The position numbers and the translations under genes were made by a program. A stretch of 64,000 nucleotides of DNA from Datnioides undecimradiatus (lineage: Eukaryota > Chordata > Actinopteri > Lobotiformes > Datnioididae): NCBI GenBank assembly GCA_008933995.1, contig WARS01000010.1, forward strand, positions 9,961,001 to 10,025,000, read 5' to 3'. Within the stretch, counting starts at the first letter, position 1. Every line of letters begins with the position of its first letter. Below the pieces are notes generated by a model. It was not told the origin of the DNA. It searched no databases and saw only the letters and a program-made list of their open reading frames with translations. Shown piece after piece: positions 25,024 to 40,200 of this stretch.

Positions 25024-28000
25024 CAGTTCTGCTCTCTGACAGATGAGTGTGTCTGGCAGACACTGTGCTGGCAATATGTAGAAGTCCAACTGAACGCTTA
25101 AAGCAGGGATTGTATGTTTGCACAAAGGCTTAACTGCAGCTTATCCAGAAACAGAGATTACACACATAGTAATCTGATACTGCTACAACAAACTCAGAAT
25201 ACATTTTGCATTTTGTGTTGTGTCTGGAACATGGAGGCGTTGAGACGATGTCACAGGGACTCAAAGTATTGTCTGGTCGCCCACACCTGTGTGGAGGCTT
25301 TGTGCTTATTCCCCACTAGTGTAAACTAATTACAGCTTCTGGCTCAACGTCTGCGCACGCTGCAGCAGTGCGAAGTCAATCTAAGCACATCTCTGCTCTT
25401 CTGTCGTTTGTAAGGTCAGACCTCACAGCCACGCCGTACAGCTCCTGTGGGAGTCACGTATGTCTGAGTCATAAACCGTACATGAAGGCGGACAACGCTA
25501 CGGAAATGAAACCAAATATTCAGAACACACCTGCTGCCTCCCTGCTCTGTGGACGTCATCTGCAGTTAAACGGCTGCGTAGTGATTGGTGCCAATATCAA
25601 GGTCCCGCCCATTTCATGTTAAATTTGTTGACAGTTTCTTCAGATGTTTTGGCTTATAAACATGCTGGCCATCTGTATACACACTCACAGTATGTGTGCT
25701 ACATGATCCCACTGCATCAGCCACAACTAGCATGACATAGCATGAAGACTTGATGGGAAACTTCCTGTCTGGCTCAGAGCAGAGGTTAAAAAACAAAGTG
25801 CACCTATCAGAACCTAACAGCTCCCAAATTAAGACAGTCTTTAGCTGAGACACTCATTGACCTGTGTTCGTGTAACAAACCCTCACCTTGAGCCCAGGTC
25901 CATGGACGATGCTCCAGAGACTTTGGGCATCTGCAGGTTGGTGGTGGTGGACAGCTTTAAGGCAGAAGGTGGCACGTTGCCGAGGGTCCGGGGAATATGG
26001 CGTCCGGCCAGGCTGGCGGCCGACGGCTTGCTCAGACAGGTGTTGTTCTCGATGAGGACCTGAGTGGTGGCGGGGGTGGCGTTGGCGGCGCTGCATCCCA
26101 GGATCCCCAGCGCTGCTGCTGCGTGGGCGCCTGGGGTGGCGGCGAGGGAGGTGGGGACGGCATTGGCTGGCGGAGGGGCGGCCAAGTTGGAGGAGGGCTG
26201 GAGGAAGGTCGGGGCCACGGAGGTGGTAGTGTGTGTCGACTGGTTGGTCTGGTGAAGCGCTGCGGTGGTGCTGGAGAGGTGCAGGCCTTTGAAAACACCT
26301 GGTGGGAGGAGGAGAGCTCGTGTAAACGCAAACCAAAACAAACGAACAGCAGCGAGAACACCACAGGAATCTGAACGCACCGACACACACGTTGTCTGAT
26401 GACCGCTTTCTTTGGCTGGATTTCAAGATTTTCCCAGATCTGAACAACAGTGTGTTCCTCAGGTGGTCCTGCACAATCTAATGCAATCTAATCCAGCAGC
26501 CGTGCAATAAACGCCATCTTTGAGAAGCTGTTACGGTTCAGTTCTGTTGACACTGTCAGCGAGGCGTTGATGCAACAGCGAGGTAATTTTGGAAACAGTT
26601 GGTGAAGGTGTTGTTGTAATAACTCCATTGTGCTGAAAAGTGTTTTCAATTTTTTTCCACCTACCTACACGATGGAGGACCGACAGCAGGTGCACATCGA
26701 CAAATGCAGTTATGTGCTTCGCGTGCCATTAACATATAATGCTTACTGTAGCCACTCAGCAGATTTAAGGGGGTATAAATCGGTGCCTCCTAACCTTTTA
26801 AGGTTATATTTTCCTTTCTCATCCTGTTAATCACCTGGAGACCCCTCAGGAAGCAACGCAGAGACAGACATGCCACCAATTTTGATTGGTCTAATCAGTA
26901 AAACGAGTCAAGTGACACTCACCTGCACCCGCCAGGACCCCGTTGACCCCGCTTGCCAGCACCAGCTCCTCTTTGGACTTTAAGGCCAGCAGCTGGTCCG
27001 TAGTTACTAGAGCCGAAGCAGCAAACTGGGCGCTGGCCTGGTCCAACGTCTTGGACACAAGTGCCTGGATGGGAACCAGGGAGAGAACATGTGGGTTCGT
27101 GCCAGAGACTTGACCGCTCGGCTAAAATGTATGACAGTGCTGAAACGACTGAGCTCAGCACTTCTGCTGCCAAACAGGAACTGAGCCAGTGGCGTTAATG
27201 CTGCTCGTGGGAATGAGGATGTGTCCCATTTCCTAAGGATGGGGTGAACTGACCTTCAACTGTGCTTGATTTCCATACTGGAAGGTTTCTGGCTGGTTCA
27301 GTTCATAATCTGACTCCATTTGGTAATAAACTATGTATGAAGTGTGCGAACAATAACAAATAAATAACCCAGGTGCTAAATTGCATATGTATGTATGTGT
27401 ATCTGACTCTGACCTGACGAGACCTTCTTCTGTTTTGTGTTTAAGCTTTACAACAAGCTGAGGTGCAGCAAAGGTTGTGTTGTGTTGTGCGTCTGTCCTC
27501 ACTGACCTGTGTGTTGGTGGTTGCAGGGTTGTTGGCTTGTTGCTGCTGTTGGCTCTGCTCCAGCTGCTGTTTCTGCATGAGGGCCAGCTGCTCCTGGTGC
27601 TGCTGGTACTGCTCTGCCGTGAACACTGTACACAGGAGGGGTAAGATGCGCCGGTCAACACCAGAACTTGGACACTGTGTACTGTGTGTGTGTGCCAGGG
27701 CAGGACGCTCACTGACACTGTCATTTTTGTACTGAAGCTGCAAGTTGCTAATATTTTGCACAGATGTTCATCATCTAACGTGCTTTTCACAACCTTTAAA
27801 CAGAAATGACATGTTCTGTTTTTACAGATTCTCAGGGAAAAAATGTTAAAAACATCAACCTCAACACACAAAAAACAGCTGGCAGCTTTTTAAAGGCACA
27901 GCCACCAATTTCCTCTACTCAGGAAACCAAAATCAAACTTCAGCGCGACTTGGCCCCATTGAAATAACCAGTCGTGTAAATAACAGCTCTGTATACTGCT

Positions 28001-28214
28001 GGGATGCTCACCAATTGAAACAGCAGTTGCATCAATGAATTTATGTATTTACATACAACAGTGTTGCCTCAGTGGCCTTTCAGACAGTGGGGGCTCCATG
28101 GCACAACAACACAAGGGTCTTGTCAGTGTGGGCGTGTTGCTTCAGGGTTGGAGGAAAAGGAAACAAAAGCTAAGAGTCCAGTCTGAAGGCTTCTCAAACA
28201 GCCCCCCCACCCCG

Positions 28215-28246
<32 letters not shown>

Positions 28247-31200
28247 TCACAGATTTCAAACAACTTGTTGACAGACTATTTTGCACTGTGTCACAGAAAC
28301 AAGACAGACTCAGGCAACAAACAGTACAGAAGCATATGTCTCATAAATTTCACTGTATCAGAAGCTAATGAGGCCAAGTGTAGTAACAGTATTGTGTGTT
28401 TATATCAGAACCCAACTCAGGTCCGAGACATTAGTAACTGAGCCTGACCTGAACCCAACAGGCAGGTACTGAGTTTGTCTGTAAATGAACTAGTTCAAAT
28501 GACTTGTCTTCAAAATACTTTTTGTGTGAAGGCCTGTTTTGTGACAGCGAGCACATAATGCACATTAACAGCTTTTAGCTTCTCACTAATTTAGTTTTTC
28601 CTGTCGTGACATCAACACGTCTTTAACACGACAGACCTATAGGACAAAAATGATGAACAATGCCAGAATATAATCATCCTCTATGTCCTTTCATCTCTTT
28701 AAAGCTTTAGTGCAGGACTTTAGGAGATACAGTAGTTACACAAACACTATGTGCTTATGATGCCATATATCTGCCACACGCCATGTTCTTTGTGCCTCTT
28801 ACTTTCAGCTCTAATGAACCAACCTTTGTGAAACCTGAGCATGAACGCATGACAATAAATTTAAAACTCATAGTGCGAAACACGGGGCCTTTCATGATGG
28901 CTGCATTTCATCAGCATTGTGTCAACTTGTGTGACAAGAGCTGGATTGTAATCATTAGTAAAAGTCCTGCAAAATAGCTTTAATTAAACAGTCCAATCCC
29001 CCCCCCCCCCGTTAGCGACATGAACAAGCCTGATGCCTGATGCAGATGAGTCTTCACTCACAGCTAGAAGTCAACTCCAACTGAAGGTGGACAGGAAGAG
29101 AAACAGTGAACTCCTGAATCAGAATGTGCTGAGGCTTGGCCTGAGATAAATGACTGTGTCTAGAAAGGCGCCAAAACAAAGCGACCACCCACTCATGACT
29201 CCATGCTGTGGGCATACTCCGCAACAAATGATACATTTCTTTCAACCTCGTTTCTCTTTAATTACTGAAATAACCCCAGAGTTGGCAACTAATTATTTCA
29301 CCAAATACTGGCATCGATCACAAAGAGGAAAAAGAAACATAAACAAGTTCTCTTCTGTCCTTTACAAATCTATTTGGACAACTGGATTCCTTCAACATGC
29401 CGCTAGAACTCATTCTGAAGATTAGCAGCGTTCAGTTAGCAGCATGTCTACACAATCACACTTAACTATTGACACAGCAGTTACCACAAAGTAAAAAAGC
29501 AGGTTTATAACAACAAAACTACACCTCAGACACAAATCCTTAGCATATTATTGCATTTCTGCCTCGCCTGATGTGACATTCCCAAGATTTTATGCATTCA
29601 GACTTCCCAGATTGGTGTTAAAAGTCCACAGCTGCTGACTGCACTGACAGAGAGGCAACGTATGAAACCTGAAAGTCACATGATGTTTCCCCTCCAAACG
29701 TTAAGTATTGACAGATCAGAAGGTGTGGGGCAGGCGGGGGCAGGCGGGGCCAAGTTTCTGAAGAATTCACATCTGTTGCACTTGACATTTTACTGTGATC
29801 CCGGGCCAGCACAGTGTGGTTCCACATGTACACCAAGTTAGCCTCTCTACGGCCACCAGCCCAGACTCACTTCAGCATGTCTCATGAATCTATATAAGAC
29901 TATTTCTAATTGACTCCCCTAAGCCGTGGGGGAAGGAACTGTATGCATTATAATATGGAGAGAGGGGTGAAAGCAGCAGGGTCGTGTGATTTACCGGCAG
30001 AACAGGAGTCGACGCTGATCAGAGCTTTCTACCTTTGAAGCGCCTCGTCGAAATGTGTTGGCCAAAGAGCAGCAGCGAGCCTCGCCCCAACAACACTGAG
30101 CTGGCTTTTAAGACCAACTTTCTGTGTTTTTTTCCAACCACTGAATATTCACATGCACAAAATCAATTAAACAACAGCACCTCGCATAATGTTATGCATG
30201 GAGAAATTTTTCAATTACACCCCTCCCCGTGTACAACACAGAGCCCATCCTCTCTCTCCTTTTGGTTGTCTGTTCTGAAAGATGAAGGGCTGAGCTGACA
30301 GAGAGGATGCTCTAATGGTCAAAGCCGGCAGCCTTACCTCCTCTGCCACCCTCCAGACAATCTGCGTGCTTGACGCTTTGAGGCTATAGTTATTTATTTA
30401 AGTCTCCATTAGGGCTGGGTGATGTGACAATATGCCCCATGTGGCAACTTTTCATCACACATTCTGCTATAGTAGCTATAGCAAAGTGTTATATGGTTTA
30501 AAGAATGTACACTGTGGTGTTTTTGACCACTAGCAGCTCAACTGAAAGCGTACACACACACACACGCAACATAATACAAATTCTAGCTGTCCATTTTAGA
30601 CTATTCTGCTGATTGAGAGTTGCTTTAATTTGCAAACAAGTGTAGCAATGCACCAGCGAATGCGGAAGGAGGTGGACTGCAGGGAAGCAAACGGTGGCGT
30701 AAATGATGCAGGACTTGAAATAACAATTGTGTTTTGTGAGAAAGGACGTATTCATCATGTGCATTAGACCTTAAGGACGCACACACCGGCCCTCGTTTAT
30801 CAAACAGACAAACAGGAAGAACTGGGCGTGTGGTCATTTCCATGCAAAGCTCGGCATTTATCACTTTGGACGTGAGTGGGGCTACGATCAGATCTCGCAT
30901 CAAGTCTCAGCTCATATGCGTGTTTTTGAGTCACGGTGGGCAAACACAGAGCTTCCTAGACGGTCATAATAATGAGGTACACACAATCAGCACAACACAA
31001 TGACACAAAAGCAAGACACCATCAGATCACGCGCTAGACCTAAACCTAAAACATAACCCAAGAATAGTCTAATGAAGTCAATCACATTAAATAATAATAA
31101 CATTCATAGAATCATTTCATAGAATACATGAGACAGAATCCGGGACACAAATCGCTCTAAAACATGTCGGAGCACAAGCCAAAAGAAAGTCCCTGGGTTC

Positions 31201-34200
31201 GAAGACAGCAGCAGATGCAAGATGAACCAAATCTAAACTGTAAATCCGAGGCTCAGACTGAAGATAAGTATTTCTTCAGTTGCAGCACAGAATGCACAAA
31301 GTGTGACCAGGCTTCGCTAAATTTACTCCCTGAAATTACAGATAGAGTCACTGATCTTGCAGAATGACGGCTGATCAAATGCTTGTTACGTTTGCTCCTT
31401 GGTGCACCAAAAAAACCTTTGCTTACAATGCAAAAAAGCAACAAAGTGCCCTGCTCCTCTGTGTGTTCAGAACAATCAAAATATTCAGCTGTACCGTTTT
31501 AAGATGGATGATGTCAGAGATGCAAACATGACGCAGCATGGAAGAGGAAACACCTGACTCACCGTTGACAGGCATGGGGGCTGGGCCGATGCGGTTCTGG
31601 GAGCTGGCTCCTCCTGACAGGGTCCGGGTTAGTCCTGACACTGTCCGGCTAAAATCCCTAAATCCTCTGCGAGACAAGTCTCCTCCACCCAAGGGGTGAT
31701 GGGGTAGCGTCCGTGGTCTGAAGTGCCTCCAGCGGCAAGATTTAATGTTCAAAAGAATCTGGCTGAGGTCCATGGGCGTTGGTGAGGATGGCGAGAGGGG
31801 TGATGAAGAGGAGGGAGGGTTGGTGGAGCTGGTTGGGTCCGAGGTATTAGTTTCTGAGGTACTGCCGTTGGAGTTGCGGAGCGGAGAACTTGGAAGTGGT
31901 GAGGTGAGTGGTTCGGGCTCCGGGTCAGAGTCCAGGCTCTGACAGATGCTGTCGAGATCTGCGTGCGCTCTGTCCAACAAGATCCTGAAACAAATGTAAG
32001 CAATCACCATCAGTGAGCTGTTAGAAACAGCATGTCATCTGAGGTCAGACCAAATGAAAAACACGCTGTAGTCATTATCTGTGCATTACGACATCGGCAT
32101 CCTTTGGTTAGGACTAGAGTGTTGCACAAGTGCAGCTATTCCTCCTGTACTGCTCATGTAATTACAATGTCCAGTGGGCCACTACCAAATTTAGAGCTGG
32201 GTATTGCACAAAAATGGGAAAAAACATGCAGCTCTGCCATGAGTACAGAGCAGAACACTTATGTAATGGAGCACGACTGAGTTTACAGCCACGCTGCAGC
32301 TTCATGAAACTAAATGCTTGTTAAAATCCTGAAAGCGAGTGGCCACGTCCGAGAGCTTTAACACTAGTGGGCTAAATCTCTTAGTTTGGCCTGGGGCTGG
32401 TAGAGACCAAAGGTCATGTTGTTAACTAAATCAAAACTGTACAGTGACATTTTCAAAGTCTGTGCAAGTGAAAAGTGTGCAGCACTGACAGAAATGTCAG
32501 GAAACAACACAGGTCAGAGGGATACACTTCTGCGTGTCTGTGATCAGTGTGAAAGAAACCTGAGACTTTAAACTGGGGACCCTGCAGGCGCACTGCTGCT
32601 CTGGCTAAACAAATAAACTAAGCTCCTTGTTTTCTAACACAATCAAGTATTGCTATCATAAGCACACATCATATTGAAGAAGACAAATAAGACTGGTCTG
32701 TCAGTCTCGCTGGAGGCGGGTGATAAGGTTGATTGCAGGCAGAAACAGAACATTGCCAATCTCAGGTGCGTCTGTGAAACAGATCCCGCCTAACCCGGTT
32801 GGTCTCTGTGAAGACCCGGCGCTGTGGACGCCGCTGGCTGACTCCTACAGCCAGTGTGCTTCATTCAATCAAGTGCGTAATTACTGGGGAGATATTGTTG
32901 CGAGCGGCAGGACATGTAGCTGTTTCAACTCAGCAGAAGCTAAGTTTTCTGATTTGTCTGCAGGCCACAGTGGCAGGTGAATCCCAAAATGGGACGGCCG
33001 TTTTCATCGTTTTACCAGCCAGCTTGATATTTATAACAGAATGTGCCCGCCAAATGATCACTGGTAACCTGCCAAAGAGCTGGTATGGTAAACAACCTCA
33101 GCAGCTACAGCCAACACTTGGCTGAGTTTCCCTCGGCTCAGTGTTGGCGCTGGCAGCATTCCTACACACATTTCATTTCAACATTTTCTACCTTCATCTT
33201 TCTCCCCTGAATTTGTCCATTTCAGAGTATCATGAATATGATGAATGCACATAGTACCTGGGCAACATGCTGATCATACGACACATGGCTAACATCACAA
33301 ATGTCAGAGGATACAATGGTGCTTTAAAAGCCTCTCATAATATGAAATCATGGATTTTAAATTTAGCAAAAATCTCCAGGCAACAAACCACTGCCGCTTT
33401 GGATGAGCACCTACAGAAGAATCCAAGTACTGATCAACTCTCTGCAAAGTGTGAGGAACCTAAAGAGCCAGACTGAACTCACCTGCCCCCCCTGCCCACA
33501 CGGCGCCGCGCCAAACCTATGCAGCGCCGCGGCACGTTCAGCGAGGTCAGACAGTAGCGGAAGCGTGGGTCGCCGAGTCCGCCCTCTGATGGGCTTACCC
33601 AGGGCCAGTTGCCACTCTGGTCCGGACGAGACTGAAGGATGATGGGGAGACCAAACAGCAAGGGAAAACAGGAGAGAGAAGATGTGACACGTTAAAGCTT
33701 GAGAGCACAGAAATAAATAAGGAAAGGAACGGTCTTTATTGTTGCATTGTTCCGTCCAGCAGAGTGTGGCAGACTAACAGCCAGGGCAGCCAGACTGACC
33801 AGCCTGCTGTTGGCACTATAAATAGAAGCATGCGAGTCACAGGAGGGCACTCACAGCGTAGTACTGACAGCCGACCTTCCTCCTGAACGCATAGCAGCCA
33901 TCTGGGTCATTCTCCTCTTCTGCCTCTGAGGAACCTGAATGAATCTACACAATAAAAATGATATTAGCAGATGAGGACTTGAAACCGTGTCCTTTTACAG
34001 GCCTGATACAATCAGCTCATCACCAGCCGTGCAAGGTTTTTACAGTTGCTGAGAAACAGTCCATATTTCATGACTGATTACAGCTTTCACTTATTTTTAA
34101 TATTAGAATCAACATGAAAGTTAGAAAATTAGATCAAGTCCCATTCATCTAATATAAATAATGTTACCTGTGAGAAAGGTTCTTCGTCTGAGCTGGGGAA

Positions 34201-37200
34201 ATCGTACTGGTTGAGGTCCTTGGGATTGAACACCGAGGGCCCTGAATGTTGAGGCGCTGACAGAGGAGGGATCTTGGGTTTCTTTTCATATTTCCTTTTG
34301 GTTCGTACTGCCTCCGTCTTCTCCGGCTGTCAAGAGGAAAGTGAAACAGTGCTCAATGTTTATACTACAGTCTGCGTAATCGAAGAAGCATTCCAAGATG
34401 CAAAGCAACGCTGTCTGTGGAAGTCTAGTGATGGTGGTCTTTGCGCAGGCGACGAGTGTGTGTAGAATGAGGCATTGATATGCAGATGGCAGCGTGTGCC
34501 AGATGCTGCTGCCTAGCCAGATGGCTGCCCCCCCCCTCCTCAATCCAACCCGTGCCACCGCTCACCCCAACTTCCCCAGTGGGACGACCCCTCCCTGTCT
34601 GAACAGACTCCAACTCTACTAGGATTAGTCAGATCCTATTCAGTACTTAGACGTGGGGGACAAAGCAAACAGGGAGGCAGGGACTCTACAGTGAAGAACT
34701 GCTGTGTCAAATCAATAGAAGAAGTGAGGGTTAGAGTGATGAGGGAGGAGGGGGCAGAGTTAAACCAAAAAGGAGCATCTGTAAACAAAAGGGAAAAGTC
34801 AACCAGCTGGTGGAGGAATACTGAGCGGAAAAAAGGGGGAAATAGTTGTCTCCCTGCAGGGCGGGGGGGTTTGTTGGACACTGGAGCTAATGAAGTTATA
34901 ATGAGAAGAGGTGACACGGAGTTCACAACAGTGCTGCTAATGAAGTGCCACATTATGCAGGCATATGGCAACTCCGCTTTAAATGTAATGTTGGGAGTTT
35001 GACACAATCAGCACATAAACACATGTACCCTTCTGCCGCAATGACATCACAGATCACCAGGCATGAAACGAGTGATACAAAGCTCTTTTGTGTAATACTT
35101 CCTGAAAAACAAATGTGCTGTTTGATCTTTTTTTTTTTTTTAAATGTGTTTTGTTTTTTTTTGATTTCTAAATGAGTCAAAGCACTTCTCTAAAGGAAAT
35201 GAGACATTCACAGGAACACTATTGTAGGTGCATCTGCATTGTAGGTCTACAGCAACATGTTTTGCATTAAAATCAGTCTTGTTCTACCCGCACAGCAATG
35301 GTCTTTTAATGATTCATAACTAGTTGCCATTTAAACGATGTACCTTTTAAACAATGGAAATCTCAAGGTCTCATCAGAGCCAGTGTTCAATGCGAAGTGT
35401 GCTATGCTGCATTATACGGCTCAGGCACCTCAGCCGTCGCTGTGTGAATTGACTCAAGTGAAGGACAAATGTGAAGTCAATAACATTTTCTGATGCTTGT
35501 GCAGACATTCTGTTCCTACGCCCACACTCATCAGAGCCAGAAAGGTTGGAAATCATTTTCCATTCTGTTCCTGACATTATCAGGACAAAGCCAACGTGTT
35601 GTGAATGGAGATGGCCTTACTTTCTTGTAGTCCTTCATATCCAAGTGGTCCTGGTGCCTGTACTGGTTGCTGTTGGACAGGGGAATGATGGGGATGGTGT
35701 AGACAGGTTTCACCAGCGCTCGCTGTGCAAGAGCCTCCGCCATCACCTCACTGCCAAAGTCTGGCATCGTATTCCTGATGGAAAGAGGGGGAAAAAGTTA
35801 GTGAGCAAACAAATCAGAGCTGGCTCAGGGATTATTTTATGATTACACTGAGCTAATTCAAAGAAACTGTTCCTGGCATTTCCATATTGCTTTTGCAAAG
35901 AAAAGAAAATTAGACCATTAAACATACAACGGTAAACCGTGTGTTATGGTCACACTTATTAACATTGGGGCCTGTTTTAAACTGCAAAACGACCCCCAAC
36001 TAACACCCACTAAGATTGTGAAAGGGTACAATCAGCATTCAGACCTGCATCACATGATTCTACAGTGGCCACAGGGGTTAAGATGTAAACACCCAAGTAG
36101 GTGCGCTAACTTTCACTTTTCCCTTTTCTGGCAATCATGTTATGAGGGGCGGAGGCTGTTGTGTGTGAACAGCTGATTAACCCGGGCTAGCTGTTGACTG
36201 TCAGTGGGTGATTCTGTACATCATATCTTGCAAGAAGCATCACTGGTGAGACAGCGATATTGATATTATTGTGGTCTAACTCTTTAGGTCATGACACACC
36301 TATACCTTATCAAAACCACTATATTCCAAACAACATGTCTGCAATTTACATGCCAACACTGGGCAACAAGCTAATTAAAGCCTAATTGTCAACGCCTTGC
36401 CACTGTGATCAACAGGTAAAGAAACATCAAATTCAGTGCGCAGGAAAAACCCCAACACACTGCTGTCAGATCTACACCTGGGTCACTCTACACCAGCATA
36501 ATATCATGAAGTGGGCCAGAGAAGCTATCTGCTGAGAATAGAGTGGTCCAATCTGGGAGTGAACAGTGGCTTTGATGCACAGGCAGAAACCAGGCCGGGA
36601 TAACAAGAGGAAATTGAAATGTCACTACAAATCAAAAGCACTTCAAGGAGAAGGGTCCAATTTAAGCTCACACTGACAGCTACTTTCAGAGCAAATTCAT
36701 TCCATTCGGATGTCATGTTTGGATGGATCGCAAAGGCTCCACTGGGGGAGGGAAAAAAAGAACAATTCAAAGTGGAGCTTGGAAAAGAAAAAAGAAATTA
36801 AAAACAAAAAATAATACAAACATATTGTCTAGTGTAGACTCGGCCGGCAACAGAGGAGTCGGTGAGCTAATTTGCGTCTGACATTACTGAATAAACAGGG
36901 TGAACTCTAAATTGATAATGCATGCAAAACAGTGTATAACTGTGCCCCCAATTAACACGAGCAGCGGAGCCTGACTTTACAGAAATATGTGGATGACTTT
37001 TACGCTATCAGTCTGGTGTCCTAATGGCCTCTACTTGGAACTTCAGCTTGACGAGTAAACAAAAGCCCCATCAACTACGTGGGTTAACCACATGAGCCAT
37101 CCAAAACACCATGTTATAAAGGTCTGACACAGTCACCTTATCAGCGTTTGAGAGCCCCACAATTAGGCCTTTAAAACCATATCAGAAACCACTTCCAGCC

Positions 37201-40200
37201 CACTCCTGGAGAACAAGGATGAGCTCAGGTGCAAAACACAGTACTCTCCATGATACGTGTCTGCTCATGAACATCAGATAATTAATCACCGGGCTAAGCA
37301 TGCCTTTATCATACTCCTCCATCATAGACCCCTGTGAATAAAGCGTCATAGCAGCTACTTGTCTAACAAGGTAGCTGATGCAGTGCAGACAACCATAACA
37401 GCCACTGCCAAGCTCTCCCCAGGCCAATTTCACATGCTGGTATTTTCTTTACCTCTTCTCCACAATCTCCAGTGTGAGATGCAGCAGCTCCCTCTTGCTC
37501 TTCTCCCTCCTCTTGATCATCTCCAGGATGGTGACAGCTCGGCTCAGGTCCCTGCGCAGCTTCAGCATCTTCTCGTACGATGCCTCATCGTTCTTTCGGT
37601 TCTGAAAATGGATCGGTCAATTGGTCGACAATTCAGTCAGGAAGCTACGAGCGTTCCCCATTTATGCTGAAACCCTTTCTGATTTCAAGTTATGGAGAGA
37701 AACTTTGATTTTAGGGTAATAATGAAACCAGCACGAGGTGCAATGTACCTAAAGAACAATATCCCCAGCTCCAGCTCCACAAAAACACTTTTGCCCTTAA
37801 GAAAGGTTGAAGACCATTCTCTAACTACCAGGTCACTAAGAAGCATAACATGAATACAACTGGTACAATAGCACAACCAGGTTTCCCACCTTCCTGGTCT
37901 GCATCTTCTCCGTCCGGCGGCGGAAGGCCACGTAGGGGTCGCTGGTGCTAGAGCCATCCCTCTTCTCCTGCTTGACGTTGGGGATGAGGGAGCCGCCCTT
38001 GCAGGTTTTCCTCTTGCGGCTCCAGTAGTCGAACACCTCTTTGATCAGCTCGTCGTCCTCCTTCAGCAGCAGTTTGGCCTCCTGGAGACTGACGAGCTGC
38101 GGAGCAACGCAGGAGAGACGGGGTCAGTGCCACATACAATAAAGATGAAGACAGAGGACACTGGAGTTTTAAACAATGTTTAGCCTTTCAGCAGTTTGGA
38201 GAAGTGGAGGAGTCTTATTGCCTTCAGGCACACCTCACACAGTCATGCGTCTGCGTTTGACACTTGTATGAATTTAAGACTCCAAGCAGGCTAAGGTAGA
38301 GTAAAGCACCATCTGACTTACTGGGCTTATTTATTGTGTGTACAGAGATTGTTAACCAGCACCCCCCCCCCCCCCGACTGACAAATACCTGCTGTCCACT
38401 GCCTTTCTCCAGTCGGTCTATCATTTCTTCAAACTGCAGGGCTGTGATTTCCATTTTCTTCTTCAGCTTATTCACAAACGTCTCATCCTCTGAATCTAGG
38501 TCGTAGTCTGGCTGCTCCGTATCCAAACTGAAAGCTGTGAGATGGAGAGGAGTCGTTACAGAAGAGACGGACACAGACGCATTGATTCAAAGGCATCTTC
38601 AGGACTTCTGTTAACACTTGAGCTGGCTGTAAAGTGCATGCATTCGATTTGTGCAAACATATGACCCGTATTCTATTCATCACATCCATACTTTGACTTT
38701 GCACAGACAAATTCACAATATTTAGAAAATCCACAACGTGTGTTGGATTAGATCTGTCAGGTGGACTTCAATAAAAATGTGCTTTCTAGGAGCAAAGGTG
38801 ATCTACCCCTGTGAAATAAAGCCATGTCATGATTTTATAATTCAGAGTCGTTTGTATTTAGCGGCCGCACATTTCAGGGAAAATCAATAAACACAAGCCA
38901 CGGGGTATAAAATGCAGGCGCCTTGATCCACAGACAACAACTGCCAAATTTCTTCCAAACATAAACACACCATTTTATCACGACAGAGCCCCGTGCTTGT
39001 GTTTGGTTCTGTACCAAATATTGCCTGGGGCTTAGGGGTTTTTTGCCCAAACAGTCAGTCTGGCCAGAATCTCCAGCCATGGCCTGGAAATTCTCCAGAC
39101 AATAATAAAAATAATCTGGTAAAATGGGGAAGTGGCTGTCTGTTGTAATCCATCAGCTATTGTGACTACTCTACAAAAAACCCTATGTTTACAGCTCTGT
39201 CACTAGGAGAGCAGCAGTGTAATCAGCACATTAACCTGTCAAAACCCAGAGTCTTCAACAAGTATGCAGCATTCCCTCTCACTGCTCCAGATTCACACTG
39301 TTAGATAACAGGAAAACAGAGCTGCACAACTGTGTTCAAAGTATCCACTACTGCTGCCTATCTGGTAAACACGTTGCTGTGTCAAACACAGCATCTAACG
39401 GGTGCACTATCCAGCACACAAATGCAATTTCTTCCCATACTGGTTGAGGATAGCCGAGAGACACTTCTGTATTGTGACTTCCAGCCTGCTGAATGCTAGT
39501 CTCTCTATTATGGAACTTTGACAGTCATTTAGGAACCAAAAACAAACCACACCAGCACAGAGTGCAACCAATGACACCGCGTGGTTGACCAGATGCTAGC
39601 AACAGTGCACTGGTGTGTGTAAAATGTTTGCATGGAGGGGTGTGTGAAATGTTACGCAAGAACGCTGGTGAGACCAGGCAGCTACAGCACTTCCTTTTGG
39701 TTGCAAACCTATCATTTTAACCGAGAATATGCCGACTGTGTTTTGAATGGAGCTGTCAGCGCTACTCCAATAACCTACTGACCCCTAAATTGTAGCAGTG
39801 GTGGAGGCTGCTCAAACAGACATAGACAGACACATCTGCTGTCAGACCCTCTGGGGACAACAGTGTAAGACATAGCATGAGTCACGATGGACATATAAAT
39901 GTCCCTGTTTCACATGAAACCAGCAACACCGCTGTGTTTGATCCTCATATATCTATGATCATTTATCCACATAATGCCATGATGTTAGTCTCACACAGAT
40001 ATTTCATTATGAGTACTCTAATACATTTTTTGCACGTTTGCAAATAAAGACTATTTAATTAGTAGCCACTTGGACTGACATCACACCCCTGATATAGCCT
40101 AACTGCTGCACAAAGTTGAATACACCAAGCTCTCAATCGGCAGCTTAAACCCTCTGAAACCATTAGACACATCCGGTGCATCCAAACGGCAACAACATCA

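Larger units (their letters stand above)
27626..31562 (-). other. epc1: epc1 intron 10 (3.9 kb) with simple repeats
   Basis: It separates the Ser/Pro exon from the Gln-rich exon. It holds a (CA)n microsatellite at 28214-28243, a 13-base C-run at 28998-29010 and a repeat-like segment around 30640-30960. No additional coding exon was recognised. Confidence 0.55.

Noticed and set aside
25997..26374. Long plus-strand Gly/Val-rich frames
   Set aside because: Antisense shadows of epc1 exon 13, which is rich in Ala, Pro and Thr codons.
31190..31210. GGTTCGA word, as in a tRNA T-loop
   Set aside because: No acceptor stem, D-arm or anticodon arm around it.
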